Counted from the first letter of the stretch, positions 35,437 through 44,039 are shown. The stretch: DNA of 64,000 nt from Chryseobacterium senegalense (GCA_001403755.1 CYUH01000015.1:536589-600588), one strand, 5' to 3'. Translations and numbers: made by a program. The notes: generated from the sequence alone by a model not told the origin.

Positions 35437-36234
35437 TTAAGATTTTACAATAGCTTTTTGAGCTTTCAAGGTTTCATCATATTCATGTAGAACGTTGAAA
35501 TCTTCGGTCTGTTCGATGGCGACCATTATTTTATTCAGAATGGTTTGTGCATCATCATTATCATAATCAATATCTAAAGGCTTCTTAAATTCCATGGTAG
35601 GTTTTACACCTGTTACTTTTACGCGCAAACCTTTTTTATCGAAAGCTCTTCTAAAACCATTAATTTTAATAGGAATCACGATTGGTCTTTGGTTTTTTAC
35701 CAGCTTAGCAGTTCCTTTTCTTCCCTGCGCGAAAGCCGAGGTTGTTCCTTGTGGGAAAGTGATTACCCATCCGTTATCCAATGCTTTCATGATATTTTCA
35801 ACCTCGGTTAAATCTACCATTCGATTCACATTTTGCCCCTCTGCGCGCCAAGTTCTTTTTACGGTCACAGCACCTGCAAGTTTGAAGATCTTGGTCATCA
35901 AGCCTTTATTCATTGTTTCTTCAGCAGCTACATAATAAAAATCTACTTTCGGATTCAGCAGGTAAACAGGATTTTTAATGGAATTAAGGTAACCATTGTT
36001 TACCGCGCAAAAAGCATGATACATCGCTGCTACATCTGCAAAATACGTTTGGTGATTAGAAACGAAAAGAACATTGGAATCCGGAAGATTTACCAAATTT
36101 TCGGTTCCGGAAATTTTAAGTTTATTAAAACCATTAAATCTTCTGTAAGACACGATCCCCAGAATGAAAATGATGAGTCTTTTTAGGAAATACAGATTAC
36201 CAAATGAATCCGTGAAAATATTTTTCTTCGCCAT
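35437..36234 (-). CDS. 1-acyl-sn-glycerol-3-phosphate acyltransferase (PlsC-like)
   Basis: Acyltransferase of 265 residues for phospholipid synthesis at the inner membrane. Family motifs: NHQTYFADV (H-x4-D catalytic block), VTVKRTWR, and the substrate block FPQGTTSAFAQGRKGTAKLV followed by IVIPIKING. A hydrophobic segment near residues 14-30 (LKRLIIFILGIVSYRRF) probably anchors it. Whether it acylates LPA or another lipid (for example ornithine or glycine lipids common in Bacteroidota) is open. Confidence 0.88.
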   Translation of the reverse strand: MAKKNIFTDSFGNLYFLKRLIIFILGIVSYRRFNGFNKLKISGTENLVNLPDSNVLFVSNHQTYFADVAAMYHAFCAVNNGYLNSIKNPVYLLNPKVDFYYVAAEETMNKGLMTKIFKLAGAVTVKRTWRAEGQNVNRMVDLTEVENIMKALDNGWVITFPQGTTSAFAQGRKGTAKLVKNQRPIVIPIKINGFRRAFDKKGLRVKVTGVKPTMEFKKPLDIDYDNDDAQTILNKIMVAIEQTEDFNVLHEYDETLKAQKAIVKS

Positions 36235-36259
36235 TATCAGTTTATCATAATCTGCGAAT

Positions 36260-36889
36260 TTACAAATTTTTCATTAATGTACTGAATTCGCTTAAAATCA
36301 TTGAAGTCGCTCCCCAAATAATGTATCCGTTGAAGTTGATCACCGGAACTTCCATCCCTCTGGAGCTTGGCAAAACCATCATTTCCGGGCGATCAGAAAG
36401 CGAGAGGATAGAGGAAATCGGAAACTCAATTAACTCGACCGCTTCGCTCTTTTGTAAAATAAATTCCGGGTTTTTCTTAGTATAGGAGATAAATGGTCTT
36501 ACATAAAAGTTGCTTGGCGGAATGTAGATAGGCGACATTTCCCGAATAATACGGATGTAATGTTCTTCAATTCCCATTTCTTCGGAGGTTTCGCGTTTTG
36601 CGGTTGCTTCAAAATTAAGATCGTTTTCTTCTTTTTTTCCACCCGGAAGTGAAATTTGGCCACTATGACGGTCGTTTTGGTTCGTGCTCCGCACCATCAA
36701 TGGGAAATACCATTCATTATTTTTCAGGTATAGAACAATATTTACCGCCGCAAATTTTGGGTTCCTGGCAAGAATTTCGTCATAAGAAAATAGGGGGCGA
36801 TATGGCGGCGAATAAATTGCGTGGGCATTTTCGCCTGAAAGTTCCGCGGTTTGTATTTTTTTTACTAAATCTCGTCCATATATTTCCAT
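36260..36889 (-). CDS. Nudix hydrolase (CoA pyrophosphatase-like)
   Basis: Protein of 209 residues. The Nudix box is complete: SLPGGKKEENDLNFEATAKR followed by ETSEEMGIEE. The preceding RSTNQNDRHSGQISLPGG fits the NudL/CoA-diphosphatase subgroup, which cleaves coenzyme A or related nucleoside diphosphates. First gene of the four-gene operon with the acyltransferase, 25 bp upstream of it. Its promoter box ends four bases before the ATG, suggesting a leaderless message. Confidence 0.9.
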   Translation of the reverse strand: MEIYGRDLVKKIQTAELSGENAHAIYSPPYRPLFSYDEILARNPKFAAVNIVLYLKNNEWYFPLMVRSTNQNDRHSGQISLPGGKKEENDLNFEATAKRETSEEMGIEEHYIRIIREMSPIYIPPSNFYVRPFISYTKKNPEFILQKSEAVELIEFPISSILSLSDRPEMMVLPSSRGMEVPVINFNGYIIWGATSMILSEFSTLMKNL

Positions 36890-36893
36890 ATCC

Positions 36894-36901
36894 CAAATAT
36901 A
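36894..36901 (-). promoter_or_regulatory. TAnnTTTG -7 box of the Nudix operon
   Basis: TATATTTG on the minus strand, then GGAT and the ATG: the same four-base spacing as lptB and gldD. Confidence 0.6.
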
Positions 36902-36981
36902 GGAAATTGAGGAGGGAATTTGTTTTAAATAGATGTTAAAATTGAGTTGTTTTCAAAGGATTTGTTATCATTAAATCAAAA

Positions 36982-37009
36982 AAAACTCCCGAAAATTTTC
37001 GAGAGTTTT
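36982..37009 (-). terminator. Terminator after the RNase G gene
   Basis: AAAACTCCCGAAAA and TTTTCGAGAGTTTT with one C-A mismatch, followed on the minus strand by a T run. Confidence 0.7.
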
Positions 37010-37051
37010 GAATTTTTTTTAAAAAAAAGGGATTTTTTGAGTTTGAAATTT

Positions 37052-38611
37052 TTAATTCGAATAACTCATTAATTCTTCTTTTTTCGAGTTGATCAGCTTA
37101 TATTCCAAGTATTTAAAGGAATCTCTTGGGATGATGGTGACCCACTTTTTGTACCTTAAAAACCACTTCATTTGGGTGCTTATTAAACCTTTCGTAAGAA
37201 ATGCTTCCACAAATGGGTGAACGTGTAGGAAGATTTTGCCTTTTTCCTTCTGGATGATGTTTCGAATGACTTCTTCCATGCGTTCTACCACAACGATTGG
37301 GGCCAAGATTTCGCCATCAATATTTGGGTTTTCTTCTTTGGTTTCTATTTGTTTTTCGGGCCGCGTTCTCTGTCGCGTAATTTGGATGAGTCCGAATTTG
37401 CTTGGTGGTAAAATTTTGTGGCGCGCTTTATCGCGGCTCATTTCAGTTTTCAGGTGTTCGTATAAATCTTTTCGGTGGTCGGCGTTGATCATGTCGATAA
37501 AATCCACCACGATAATTCCTCCCATATCACGAAGTCTGAGTTGGCGAGCAATCTCTGTAGCGGCCATTTTGTTCACAGTCAATGCGTGTTCTTTGCTAGC
37601 TGAATTTCCAGATGAAATGTTGTTTCCGGAGTTTACGTCGATCACATGTAGAGCTTCGGTGTGTTCGATGACCAAATAGGCGCCTTTAGAACTTGGAATG
37701 TTTACGTGCTTACCGAAACTTTGTTTCAATTGTTTTTCTACGTTGTAATATTCCATCAGCGGAATTGGTTTGTCGTAGAATTGTACGATATTTTTCCTTT
37801 CCGGAGCGATAACTTCGAGGTAAGCTTCCATATCGCTCACCATTTGCTCGTCATCACAAATAATAGAAACGAAATCTGCATTGAAATTGTCGCGAAGAAT
37901 CGCGGACGCTTTATCTTCTTCACTTAAAATCTTGCTTGGAACTTTGTTTTTTTGTAGATTTTTGAAGGTTGTTTCCCATTTCTGCACCAATTGATTCATG
38001 TCATTGTGCAGTTCAGCTACTTTTTTACCTTCAGCTACGGTTCTGATGATTACTCCGAATCCTTCTGGTTTAATGCTTTCAATTAACGTTCGTAAGCGTT
38101 CTCTTTCTTCAGCATTGCTGATTTTTTTGGAAATTGAAACACTTTTATCGAAAGGAATGAGGACTAGAAATCTTCCTGTCAAAGAAATTTGGGTTGAAAT
38201 TCTAGGGCCTTTTGTGGAAATCGGTTCTTTAGTGATTTGCAAGATTACGCTATCGTCTTTGGCGAGGACTTTGTCTATTGCACCGTTTTTGTTGATTTCC
38301 GGTTGAATTTCGAAGTTTTTCAGCGAAGAGTTTTGCTGTTTTTTAGCGAGCGTGTCTTTAAGAAATTTTTTATACGTGAGAAATTGCGGTCCCAAATCCT
38401 GATAATGCAAGAAAGCATCTTTTTCGTAACCGATGCTTACAAAAGCAGCGTTGAGGTTGGGAGCCAGTTTTTTTACCTTACCAATAAATAAATCCCCAAC
38501 TACGAAGTCGCTTTTGTCTTCCTGCTCGTGTAATTCGAACAGCCGACCGTCTTCGAGTAGGGCGATTTTGGAGTTCTCATCTTCATGTGAAATAATCAGT
38601 TCTTTCTTCAT
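37052..38611 (-). CDS. rng: Ribonuclease E/G family endoribonuclease
   Basis: Endoribonuclease of 519 residues for rRNA maturation and mRNA decay. An N-terminal S1 RNA-binding domain is split around the start (VGDLFIGKVKKLAPNLNAAF), followed by the RNase H-like/DNase I-like catalytic core with the metal-binding motifs HVIDVNSGNN and GGIIVVDFIDM, and the FGLIQITRQRTRP segment. No long C-terminal degradosome scaffold is present, so it is RNase G-like in length. A small basic-protein gene and an HU gene lie upstream on the same strand. Confidence 0.95.
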   Translation of the reverse strand: MKKELIISHEDENSKIALLEDGRLFELHEQEDKSDFVVGDLFIGKVKKLAPNLNAAFVSIGYEKDAFLHYQDLGPQFLTYKKFLKDTLAKKQQNSSLKNFEIQPEINKNGAIDKVLAKDDSVILQITKEPISTKGPRISTQISLTGRFLVLIPFDKSVSISKKISNAEERERLRTLIESIKPEGFGVIIRTVAEGKKVAELHNDMNQLVQKWETTFKNLQKNKVPSKILSEEDKASAILRDNFNADFVSIICDDEQMVSDMEAYLEVIAPERKNIVQFYDKPIPLMEYYNVEKQLKQSFGKHVNIPSSKGAYLVIEHTEALHVIDVNSGNNISSGNSASKEHALTVNKMAATEIARQLRLRDMGGIIVVDFIDMINADHRKDLYEHLKTEMSRDKARHKILPPSKFGLIQITRQRTRPEKQIETKEENPNIDGEILAPIVVVERMEEVIRNIIQKEKGKIFLHVHPFVEAFLTKGLISTQMKWFLRYKKWVTIIPRDSFKYLEYKLINSKKEELMSYSN

Positions 38612-38891
38612 TGTTGAGTTAAGGAATTAAAAAATTTAGAGGGATAGTCAATAAAGATTTCTGGATTTTATGGCTATTTTTAAAAATTATTTAATTGTTT
38701 TTTTATTGCTTGATGATGTTTTATCTGTGTAAAGGATATTTATAAAAGATTGCTTCATGAGATATTCTTGTGAGAAAAATGATCAGTGATTTTAGATCTT
38801 TCAAATTCTAGATAAAACAAAAATATAGTTGGTGAGGTTTTATGAATATAAAAACACCAACTATATTGTTATATTGTAAATTGCGAAGAGA
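38612..38891. other. Spacer between RNase G and the 29-residue basic protein gene
   Basis: About 280 bases with no credible coding sequence. It contains the strong hairpin at 38822-38867 (separate entry) and otherwise AT-rich sequence that presumably carries the rng promoter. Confidence 0.5.
38822..38867 (-). terminator. Long perfect stem after the 29-residue gene
   Basis: Perfect 13-bp arms AATATAGTTGGTG and CACCAACTATATT with a 20-base AT-rich loop; on the minus strand the stem runs into a T-rich tract. Probably the terminator of the small basic protein transcript. Confidence 0.7.
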
Positions 38892-38981
38892 TTATTTTTT
38901 CTTGTGTCTGTTCGCTCTTCTTCTTTTCTTTCTTTTGTGAGTTGCAACCTTGTGTCTCTTTCTTTTCTTTCCGCTTGGCAT
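38892..38981 (-). CDS. 29-residue Lys/Arg-rich protein, probable ribosome-associated
   Basis: A complete short gene: ATG at 38981, TAA at 38892. The protein begins MPSGKKRKRHKVATHK and ends NRHKKK; more than half of its residues are Lys, Arg or His and it has no acidic residues. I recognise this sequence type as strongly conserved in Bacteroidota. Its composition matches very small ribosomal proteins, and a Bacteroidota-specific ribosomal protein (bL38) has been described in the Flavobacterium johnsoniae ribosome; whether this is that protein I cannot confirm. It lies 45 bp downstream of the HU-family gene and is followed by a strong hairpin. Confidence 0.8.
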   Translation of the reverse strand: MPSGKKRKRHKVATHKRKKRRRANRHKKK

Positions 38982-39026
38982 AATTTATAAATTTTTAATT
39001 TGTAACTTATCTTTTTGTTCAGTTTA

Positions 39027-39317
39027 TTATTTAATTACTACTTTGGTTTTCACCTTCTCAACGAAAGTCTTTGATGGTTTGAAAGCCGGGATATTGTGAG
39101 CTGGGATTTCAATTGCTGTGTTCTTAGAAATGTTTCTACCCGTTTTTGCTGCTCTGGTTTTAATTACAAATGATCCGAATCCTCTTAAATAAACATTGTC
39201 GCCATTATACATTGAAGTTCTGATTTCCTGCATGAACGCCTCTACAACTTTCTGTGTCTCATTCTTTTCAGTTCCCAATTTATTTGAGATGGTGTTCACC
39301 AATTCTGCCTTTGTCAT
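39027..39317 (-). CDS. HU-family DNA-binding protein
   Basis: Nucleoid-associated protein of 96 residues that dimerises and bends DNA. Family features: MTKAELVNTISNKLGTEKNE at the N-terminus, the RGFGSFVIKTRAAKTGRN arm base, and IEIPAHNIPAFKPSKTFVEK (the PxxPxFxPGKxL-type motif). It shares an overlapping divergent promoter with mutY and has a purine-rich stretch (AAGGAA) just before the ATG. Confidence 0.95.
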   Translation of the reverse strand: MTKAELVNTISNKLGTEKNETQKVVEAFMQEIRTSMYNGDNVYLRGFGSFVIKTRAAKTGRNISKNTAIEIPAHNIPAFKPSKTFVEKVKTKVVIK

Positions 39318-39333
39318 TTCCTTTATTTATTTA

Positions 39334-39354
39334 TATTTTTGGTGTGCAAATATA
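39334..39354. promoter_or_regulatory. Overlapping divergent promoters of the HU gene and mutY
   Basis: TATTTTTG (39334-39341, plus strand) points to mutY, and TATATTTG (39347-39354, minus strand) points to the HU gene. The boxes face away from the gene they overlap, and the two transcripts would start within about 10 bases of each other, so RNA polymerase should be able to occupy only one at a time. Confidence 0.5.
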
Positions 39355-39364
39355 AGAACATTTT

Positions 39365-40396
39365 TTGAAAACAAAAAAACAAAATGCTGATTTTCTTCAC
39401 GTTGGTGAAAAACTATTGGCTTGGTACAGAACTCACGGAAGAGACTTGCCTTTTCGATCAACAAATGATCCCTACAAAATTTGGATCTGCGAAATTATTT
39501 TTCAGCAAACCAGAATTGAACAAGGTCTTAACCATTATCATAATTTCATCAGGAGATTTCCTGATGTAGCAACCTTAGCAAATGCAGATTCAGACGAGGT
39601 TATGCTCTATTGGAAGGGACTTGGTTATTATTCCCGCGCAATTAATCTTCATAAAGCGGCACAACAAATTATCGAAAATTATCAAGGGATATTTCCTAAA
39701 AATTATGATGATATTTTACAATTAAAAGGGATCGGAAAATATACAGCCGCAGCGATTTCCAGTATATGTTTTGGGGCAAAGATTCCGGCGGTTGATGGTA
39801 ATTTTTATCGGGTATTGTCGCGGGTTTTTGCGGATGATTTTGATGTGTCGAATTCCAGCGCATTTAAATATTTCTCTGAATTGGCGTTGCGTATGATGCC
39901 TGAGAAACATGCTGGCCATTTCAACGAAGCGATGATGGATTTAGGTTCGGAAATTTGCAAACCTCGAAATCCTAAATGTGAAATTTGCCCTTTAAATAAA
40001 GATTGTTTGGCATTTGAATTAGGAAAAATTCAGGACTTTCCGGTGAAATCGAAGAAGGTGAAACCACAGGATTTAGAACTTACTTATTATTTTGTTCAGT
40101 TCGGTGATTTGTTTTTAATTAAACAAAGAAAAGAAGATTTTATATGGAAAAAATTGTATGAATTTCCAGTTGAGATTCCCGAGTCTTTTTCAAGATATGT
40201 GGTATCAATGAAGACGGTTTTGCACAAACTCACTCATAAAAATTTAACCATACATATATATAAGGTCAATTTACCGACGAAAAAATTATTGAACGATTTT
40301 GCTAAAGAATACGATTATAGCATTGAAAATATAGAAGGTTCTTCCAAGAAATCTTTCCCAAAACCGCTGGAAAATTATTTAAAAAATATTGAATAA
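39365..40396 (+). CDS. mutY: A/G-specific adenine glycosylase
   Basis: Removes adenine mispaired with 8-oxoguanine. 343 residues. Catalytic Glu in WICEIIFQQTRIEQ, helix-hairpin-helix LKGIGKYTAAAISS, catalytic Asp in PAVDGNFYRVLSR, and the 4Fe-4S loop C-x6-C-x2-C-x5-C (CKPRNPKCEICPLNKDC). The C-terminal Nudix-like domain that recognises 8-oxoG starts near residue 225. No in-frame ATG exists near the start; the TTG at 39365, 23 bases after the -7 box, gives the family length. Confidence 0.95.
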   Translation: MKTKKQNADFLHVGEKLLAWYRTHGRDLPFRSTNDPYKIWICEIIFQQTRIEQGLNHYHNFIRRFPDVATLANADSDEVMLYWKGLGYYSRAINLHKAAQQIIENYQGIFPKNYDDILQLKGIGKYTAAAISSICFGAKIPAVDGNFYRVLSRVFADDFDVSNSSAFKYFSELALRMMPEKHAGHFNEAMMDLGSEICKPRNPKCEICPLNKDCLAFELGKIQDFPVKSKKVKPQDLELTYYFVQFGDLFLIKQRKEDFIWKKLYEFPVEIPESFSRYVVSMKTVLHKLTHKNLTIHIYKVNLPTKKLLNDFAKEYDYSIENIEGSSKKSFPKPLENYLKNIE

Positions 40397-40435
40397 CAGA
40401 GGTTTAACTTTTATAATTAAATGAAATCTAAAAAC

Positions 40436-40461
40436 AAAAGTTGTACGAAAAAACAACTTTT
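40436..40461 (+). terminator. Terminator after mutY
   Basis: Perfect 9-bp arms AAAAGTTGT and ACAACTTTT. The following T run is short, so termination may be partial. Confidence 0.55.
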
Positions 40462-40466
40462 GATCT

Positions 40467-40524
40467 GACTTAGGAATCTCATAGAATTGAATGATTGATA
40501 CCACAAAACCGGGATTCCTAAGTC
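40467..40524. repeat. 58-bp element with perfect 12-bp terminal inverted repeats
   Basis: GACTTAGGAATC at 40467-40478 and its exact complement GATTCCTAAGTC at 40513-40524 enclose 34 bases. It is not followed by a T run and comes just after the mutY terminator, so it is not an ordinary terminator. It could be a MITE-like element, an operator or an RNA hairpin. No target-site duplication is obvious. Confidence 0.6.
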
Positions 40525-40605
40525 TATTTCTTTTGAAAATCTCCATGAAAAATTAGCTAAGAATTAGTGTTGGGAAATCTGCTTCGCAATCTCAAATCTA
40601 ATTTG

Positions 40606-40613
40606 TACTTTTG
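40606..40613 (+). promoter_or_regulatory. TAnnTTTG -7 box of gldD
   Basis: TACTTTTG, then CGCA and the ATG at 40618, implying a leaderless transcript. Confidence 0.6.
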
Positions 40614-40617
40614 CGCA

Positions 40618-41172
40618 ATGTTTAAAAAACTCATTTTCACTTTTTTAGGATTTGTTTTGGTTTCCTGTAGTCCAGAAACGCAGCCGAAACCTTCCGGTGA
40701 ACTCCGTTTGGAATATCCGCAACCCAAATATCAGGCGTTTTCTTCGCCATGTAATTTTACTTTTGAATATTCGGATTTTGCTAAAATTGAAAATGCCAAG
40801 AATGCTTGTTGGTATTACATTTATTACCCAAAAATGAAAGCCAAAGTATTCATTACTTATTTTCCGATAAACAACGATTTTGCGCTTCATATCAAAGAAT
40901 CCGAGAAAATGGTTTATGAACATACAATCAAAGCCAGCTCCATTGATACAAAATCTTTCAGTTATCCGGAACGCAAAGTTTTCGGGAATTTCTATGAACT
41001 GAAAGGTCCAACAGCATCAAATCTCCAGTTTTTTGTCACCGATTCCACAAGGCATTACGTAACCGCAAATTTATATTTTAACTCTCGCCCAAAACCAGAT
41101 TCATTGGCACCGGCGGTAGAATATATTAAAAAAGATTTGCTGCATTTAATCGATACTTTTCAGTGGAAATAA
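40618..41172 (+). CDS. gldD: Gliding-motility lipoprotein GldD
   Basis: Lipoprotein of 184 residues needed for gliding and type IX secretion function in Flavobacterium johnsoniae. SPII signal MFKKLIFTFLGFVLVSC with Cys17; the mature part shows the GldD pattern YPQPKYQAF, CNFTFEYSDFA, WYYIYYPKMKAKVFITYFP and a C-terminal RPKPDSLAPAVEYIKKDL. The frame is open to 40567, but the ATG at 40618 gives the signal peptide at the N-terminus and fits the promoter box. In F. johnsoniae mutY, ssb, gldD and gldE lie together; here ssb and gldE are absent from the window and a PfkB gene follows. Confidence 0.9.
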   Translation: MFKKLIFTFLGFVLVSCSPETQPKPSGELRLEYPQPKYQAFSSPCNFTFEYSDFAKIENAKNACWYYIYYPKMKAKVFITYFPINNDFALHIKESEKMVYEHTIKASSIDTKSFSYPERKVFGNFYELKGPTASNLQFFVTDSTRHYVTANLYFNSRPKPDSLAPAVEYIKKDLLHLIDTFQWK

Positions 41173-41224
41173 TCAGTAGAAAGAATAACAAAAACATAAA
41201 TTTTAATTAAATAAAACTTTATAA

Positions 41225-42145
41225 ATGAAACTTTTAGTCGTAGGATCAGTCGCTTTTGATGCCATTGAAACGCCATTCGGAAAAACAGATAAAATTTTAG
41301 GCGGAGCCGCAACGTACATTGGTATTGCAGCTTCAATTTTGAAGGTAAAATCAGGAATAGTTTCGGTTGTAGGAGGCGATTTTCCTCAAACCGACTTAGA
41401 TATGTTGAGCGGAAGAGGTGTAAATATCGAAGGCATCGAAGTTGTAAAAGACGGAAAGACGTTCTTCTGGAGCGGAAAATACCACAATGATCTTAATTCC
41501 AGAGATACATTAGCAACGGAAGTGAATGTTTTAGAAAACTTTGATCCAAAAATTCCTGATTCCATGCAGGATTCCGAGATTTTACTTTTAGGAAACCTTC
41601 ATCCTGGAGTGCAACTTTCTGTGCTGGAAAAAATGAACAAACGTCCAAAATTAGTGATTCTCGACACCATGAATTTCTGGATGGATTCCGCTTGGGATGT
41701 GTTGATGGAAATGATTGCTAAAACCGATGTAATTACTATTAATGATGAAGAAGCGCGCCAACTTTCCGGAGAATACTCTTTGGTAAAAGCAGCGAAAAAA
41801 ATCCATACCATGGGGCCGAAATTCGTGATTATTAAAAAAGGAGAGCACGGTGCATTGCTCTTCCACGACGGTAAAATCTTCGCCATTCCTGCGCTTCCTT
41901 TGGAAGAAGTTTTCGATCCAACCGGAGCCGGAGATACTTTTGCTGGTGGTTTCGCTTCTTATCTTGCCAAAAAAGAAGATTTCAGTTTCGATACAATGAA
42001 ATCAGCGTTGATGGTAGGTTCGGCAATGGCATCTTTCACTGTTGAAAAATTCGGAACCCAAAGATTACAGGAAGTTACAGAAGTTGAGATGATGAACAGA
42101 ATTCAGGAGTTCAAGGAATTAACGACTTTTGAAGTAGAGGTATAA
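41225..42145 (+). CDS. PfkB-family carbohydrate/nucleoside kinase
   Basis: Kinase of 306 residues of the ribokinase/PfkB superfamily. It starts MKLLVVGSVAFDAIETPFGK with the glycine pair GGAATYIGIAAS, and has the catalytic anion-hole motif DPTGAGDTFAGGFASYLA near the C-terminus. The substrate could be a sugar or adenosine-type nucleoside. It follows gldD by 52 bp and precedes two foldase genes on the same strand. Confidence 0.9.
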   Translation: MKLLVVGSVAFDAIETPFGKTDKILGGAATYIGIAASILKVKSGIVSVVGGDFPQTDLDMLSGRGVNIEGIEVVKDGKTFFWSGKYHNDLNSRDTLATEVNVLENFDPKIPDSMQDSEILLLGNLHPGVQLSVLEKMNKRPKLVILDTMNFWMDSAWDVLMEMIAKTDVITINDEEARQLSGEYSLVKAAKKIHTMGPKFVIIKKGEHGALLFHDGKIFAIPALPLEEVFDPTGAGDTFAGGFASYLAKKEDFSFDTMKSALMVGSAMASFTVEKFGTQRLQEVTEVEMMNRIQEFKELTTFEVEV

Positions 42146-42209
42146 ATTATTTCGAAAAACACAGGAACTTTTAATTAAAATAAAATCTTCACCACAAGAA
42201 GACCGTAGT

Positions 42210-44039
42210 ATGAAAAAAATAGTTGCTTTCATGATGTTGGCAGGTTTGGGAAACACCCTTTCTGCGCAGTATATGATTATCGGAAAAGATAGCATTTCGC
42301 TTGCCGATTTCAAAAAGGAGTTCCAATATGGTTTGCAAAATGCAGGCATCACCAAAACCATTAAAGCAACAGAAGATTTTATTCTTCTGCAACAGTTTGC
42401 TGCCCAAAAAAAGGTGGATACAACAGCATCTTTCCGCGAAAAAATGATGGATAAAGAAGGTGAACTGCGCTCGAAATTTTTCTATCCTAAAAATGTGATA
42501 GATCCGGTTTTGAACCAATATATGAAAGACAGCCAAACCGAGAAATTGGTCCAAATTTTCATGGTGCAAAAAGCGGAAGGCGATAAAAATAATTATCAAC
42601 AGATTTACGATGACGTGAAATCCGGGAAGATGACCATGGAAGATGCGATTTCCAAATACACGAAAAACGGGCCGCAGGGGATTTACATTAAACCGGGAAG
42701 TGTGGATAACAGTTTGTATTCTGAATTAAAGGTTTTGCCGAATAATTCATTTACCAAATTGCAAAATACTCCAAATTATGTAGCTTTTGCTAAAGTCCAA
42801 AATTCTAGACCTAGTTTGGGATATATGATTTTCGGAACGATTTCTTATCCTAAAAATGCCGAGTCCGAAGCGATGAAAACCAAAATTTACAGCGATTTGA
42901 AAGCCGGAAAGAGTTTTCAGGAAGTTGCTAAATTGTACGGAGCCAACGAGCATGAAAAGGAAAATGGTGGAGTAGTGATGGGTTCACCAACGCTTCCAGA
43001 TGATGTGTATGAAGCTTTTAAAGGAAAGAAATCCGGGTATTATTTGCCGGAACCAATTCTTTTCGGGGAAAATTATTTTGTTTTTAATCTTTATAATGTT
43101 GAACCTTATATTTTGACAGATAAAAACCGAGAATTTTTCTTAAAAGATATGAACAGCGCATTCTATGGCGAAAATCTTCAGGATAAAATGCTTGCTTTCG
43201 TAAAATCCGATCCATCCTACAAGGAATTTCCAGAATTTCAGACCGTGAAGAAATCTTACCAAGCGTTCAACGCGGCGAAAGATAATACGGTTCTTTATCA
43301 GTACAAAAAGTATAAAACTACCGTAGGTGATCTTAAAAAATTAATTGCTGATAAAAAAAGCGAAGCAGAAAAACTATCTCCGGAATTGTGGGCAGAAGCT
43401 TTGAAAGGTGTTAATGAGCAAGATGTGATGAGGTTTTACAGCGAGGATTTCACCAATCAAAAAGAGATTAAAAAAGAACTTACCGATTTCAGAAAAGGTT
43501 TGTTTTCAGATTATATTTTTTCAAAATATCTTAACGAAGAAATTGCAAAACATCCGGAATGGCTGACTGATTATTATAACAAAAACAAATCGAAATACTT
43601 TTGGGGTAACCGAGCAGAAGGTAGAGTTGCCATTATTGCTGATGAAAAACTCAACAGCGAAATTCAAAAGGAAATCAAGAATCCTAAAAACTGGGAAAAC
43701 TTGAAAGCAAAATATTACGGTAAACTCACTGATAAAAAGCAAATCCTCGTACATTTCGAAAAAGGAGAAATGTCGGAAGATGCAGATGTTTTTACCAAAT
43801 ATAAAGTTCCTTTCAAAACAGGTGTTCATCAAACTAAAATGGAAGAAAGATCGCTGGTTATCGCCATCGACCAAATTCTTCCCCCAACCCAAATGACGCA
43901 GGAAGAAGCTAAAGAATTGCTAAAAGATGCGGTAACTGAAGTGAAACTTGCCGAAATTATCGCTCAGCAAAAAGCAAACACTAATATTGTGATTCAGCCC
44001 GAGTTCATGAAAGATTTGGAAAAGAATTTTAAGAAATAA
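42210..44039 (+). CDS. Periplasmic peptidylprolyl isomerase (PpiC/SurA-like), large
   Basis: Protein of 609 residues with a signal peptide (MKKIVAFMMLAGLGNTLSAQ), so periplasmic. After an N-terminal chaperone-like helical region, a parvulin rotamase domain covers about residues 200-300 (GYMIFGTISYPKNAESEAMK, GGVVMGSPTLPDDVYEAF). The remaining half is helical with a second, weaker rotamase-like stretch near the C-terminus (KKQILVHFEKGEMSE). Likely a foldase for outer-membrane or T9SS proteins, working with the SurA-like protein encoded 59 bp downstream. Confidence 0.88.
   Translation: MKKIVAFMMLAGLGNTLSAQYMIIGKDSISLADFKKEFQYGLQNAGITKTIKATEDFILLQQFAAQKKVDTTASFREKMMDKEGELRSKFFYPKNVIDPVLNQYMKDSQTEKLVQIFMVQKAEGDKNNYQQIYDDVKSGKMTMEDAISKYTKNGPQGIYIKPGSVDNSLYSELKVLPNNSFTKLQNTPNYVAFAKVQNSRPSLGYMIFGTISYPKNAESEAMKTKIYSDLKAGKSFQEVAKLYGANEHEKENGGVVMGSPTLPDDVYEAFKGKKSGYYLPEPILFGENYFVFNLYNVEPYILTDKNREFFLKDMNSAFYGENLQDKMLAFVKSDPSYKEFPEFQTVKKSYQAFNAAKDNTVLYQYKKYKTTVGDLKKLIADKKSEAEKLSPELWAEALKGVNEQDVMRFYSEDFTNQKEIKKELTDFRKGLFSDYIFSKYLNEEIAKHPEWLTDYYNKNKSKYFWGNRAEGRVAIIADEKLNSEIQKEIKNPKNWENLKAKYYGKLTDKKQILVHFEKGEMSEDADVFTKYKVPFKTGVHQTKMEERSLVIAIDQILPPTQMTQEEAKELLKDAVTEVKLAEIIAQQKANTNIVIQPEFMKDLEKNFKK

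Noticed and set aside
43521..43892. Open frames on the opposite strand of long genes (for example here, 33523-33810, 25794-26300)
   Set aside because: They are antisense shadows of genes with clear family motifs and show no motifs of their own.
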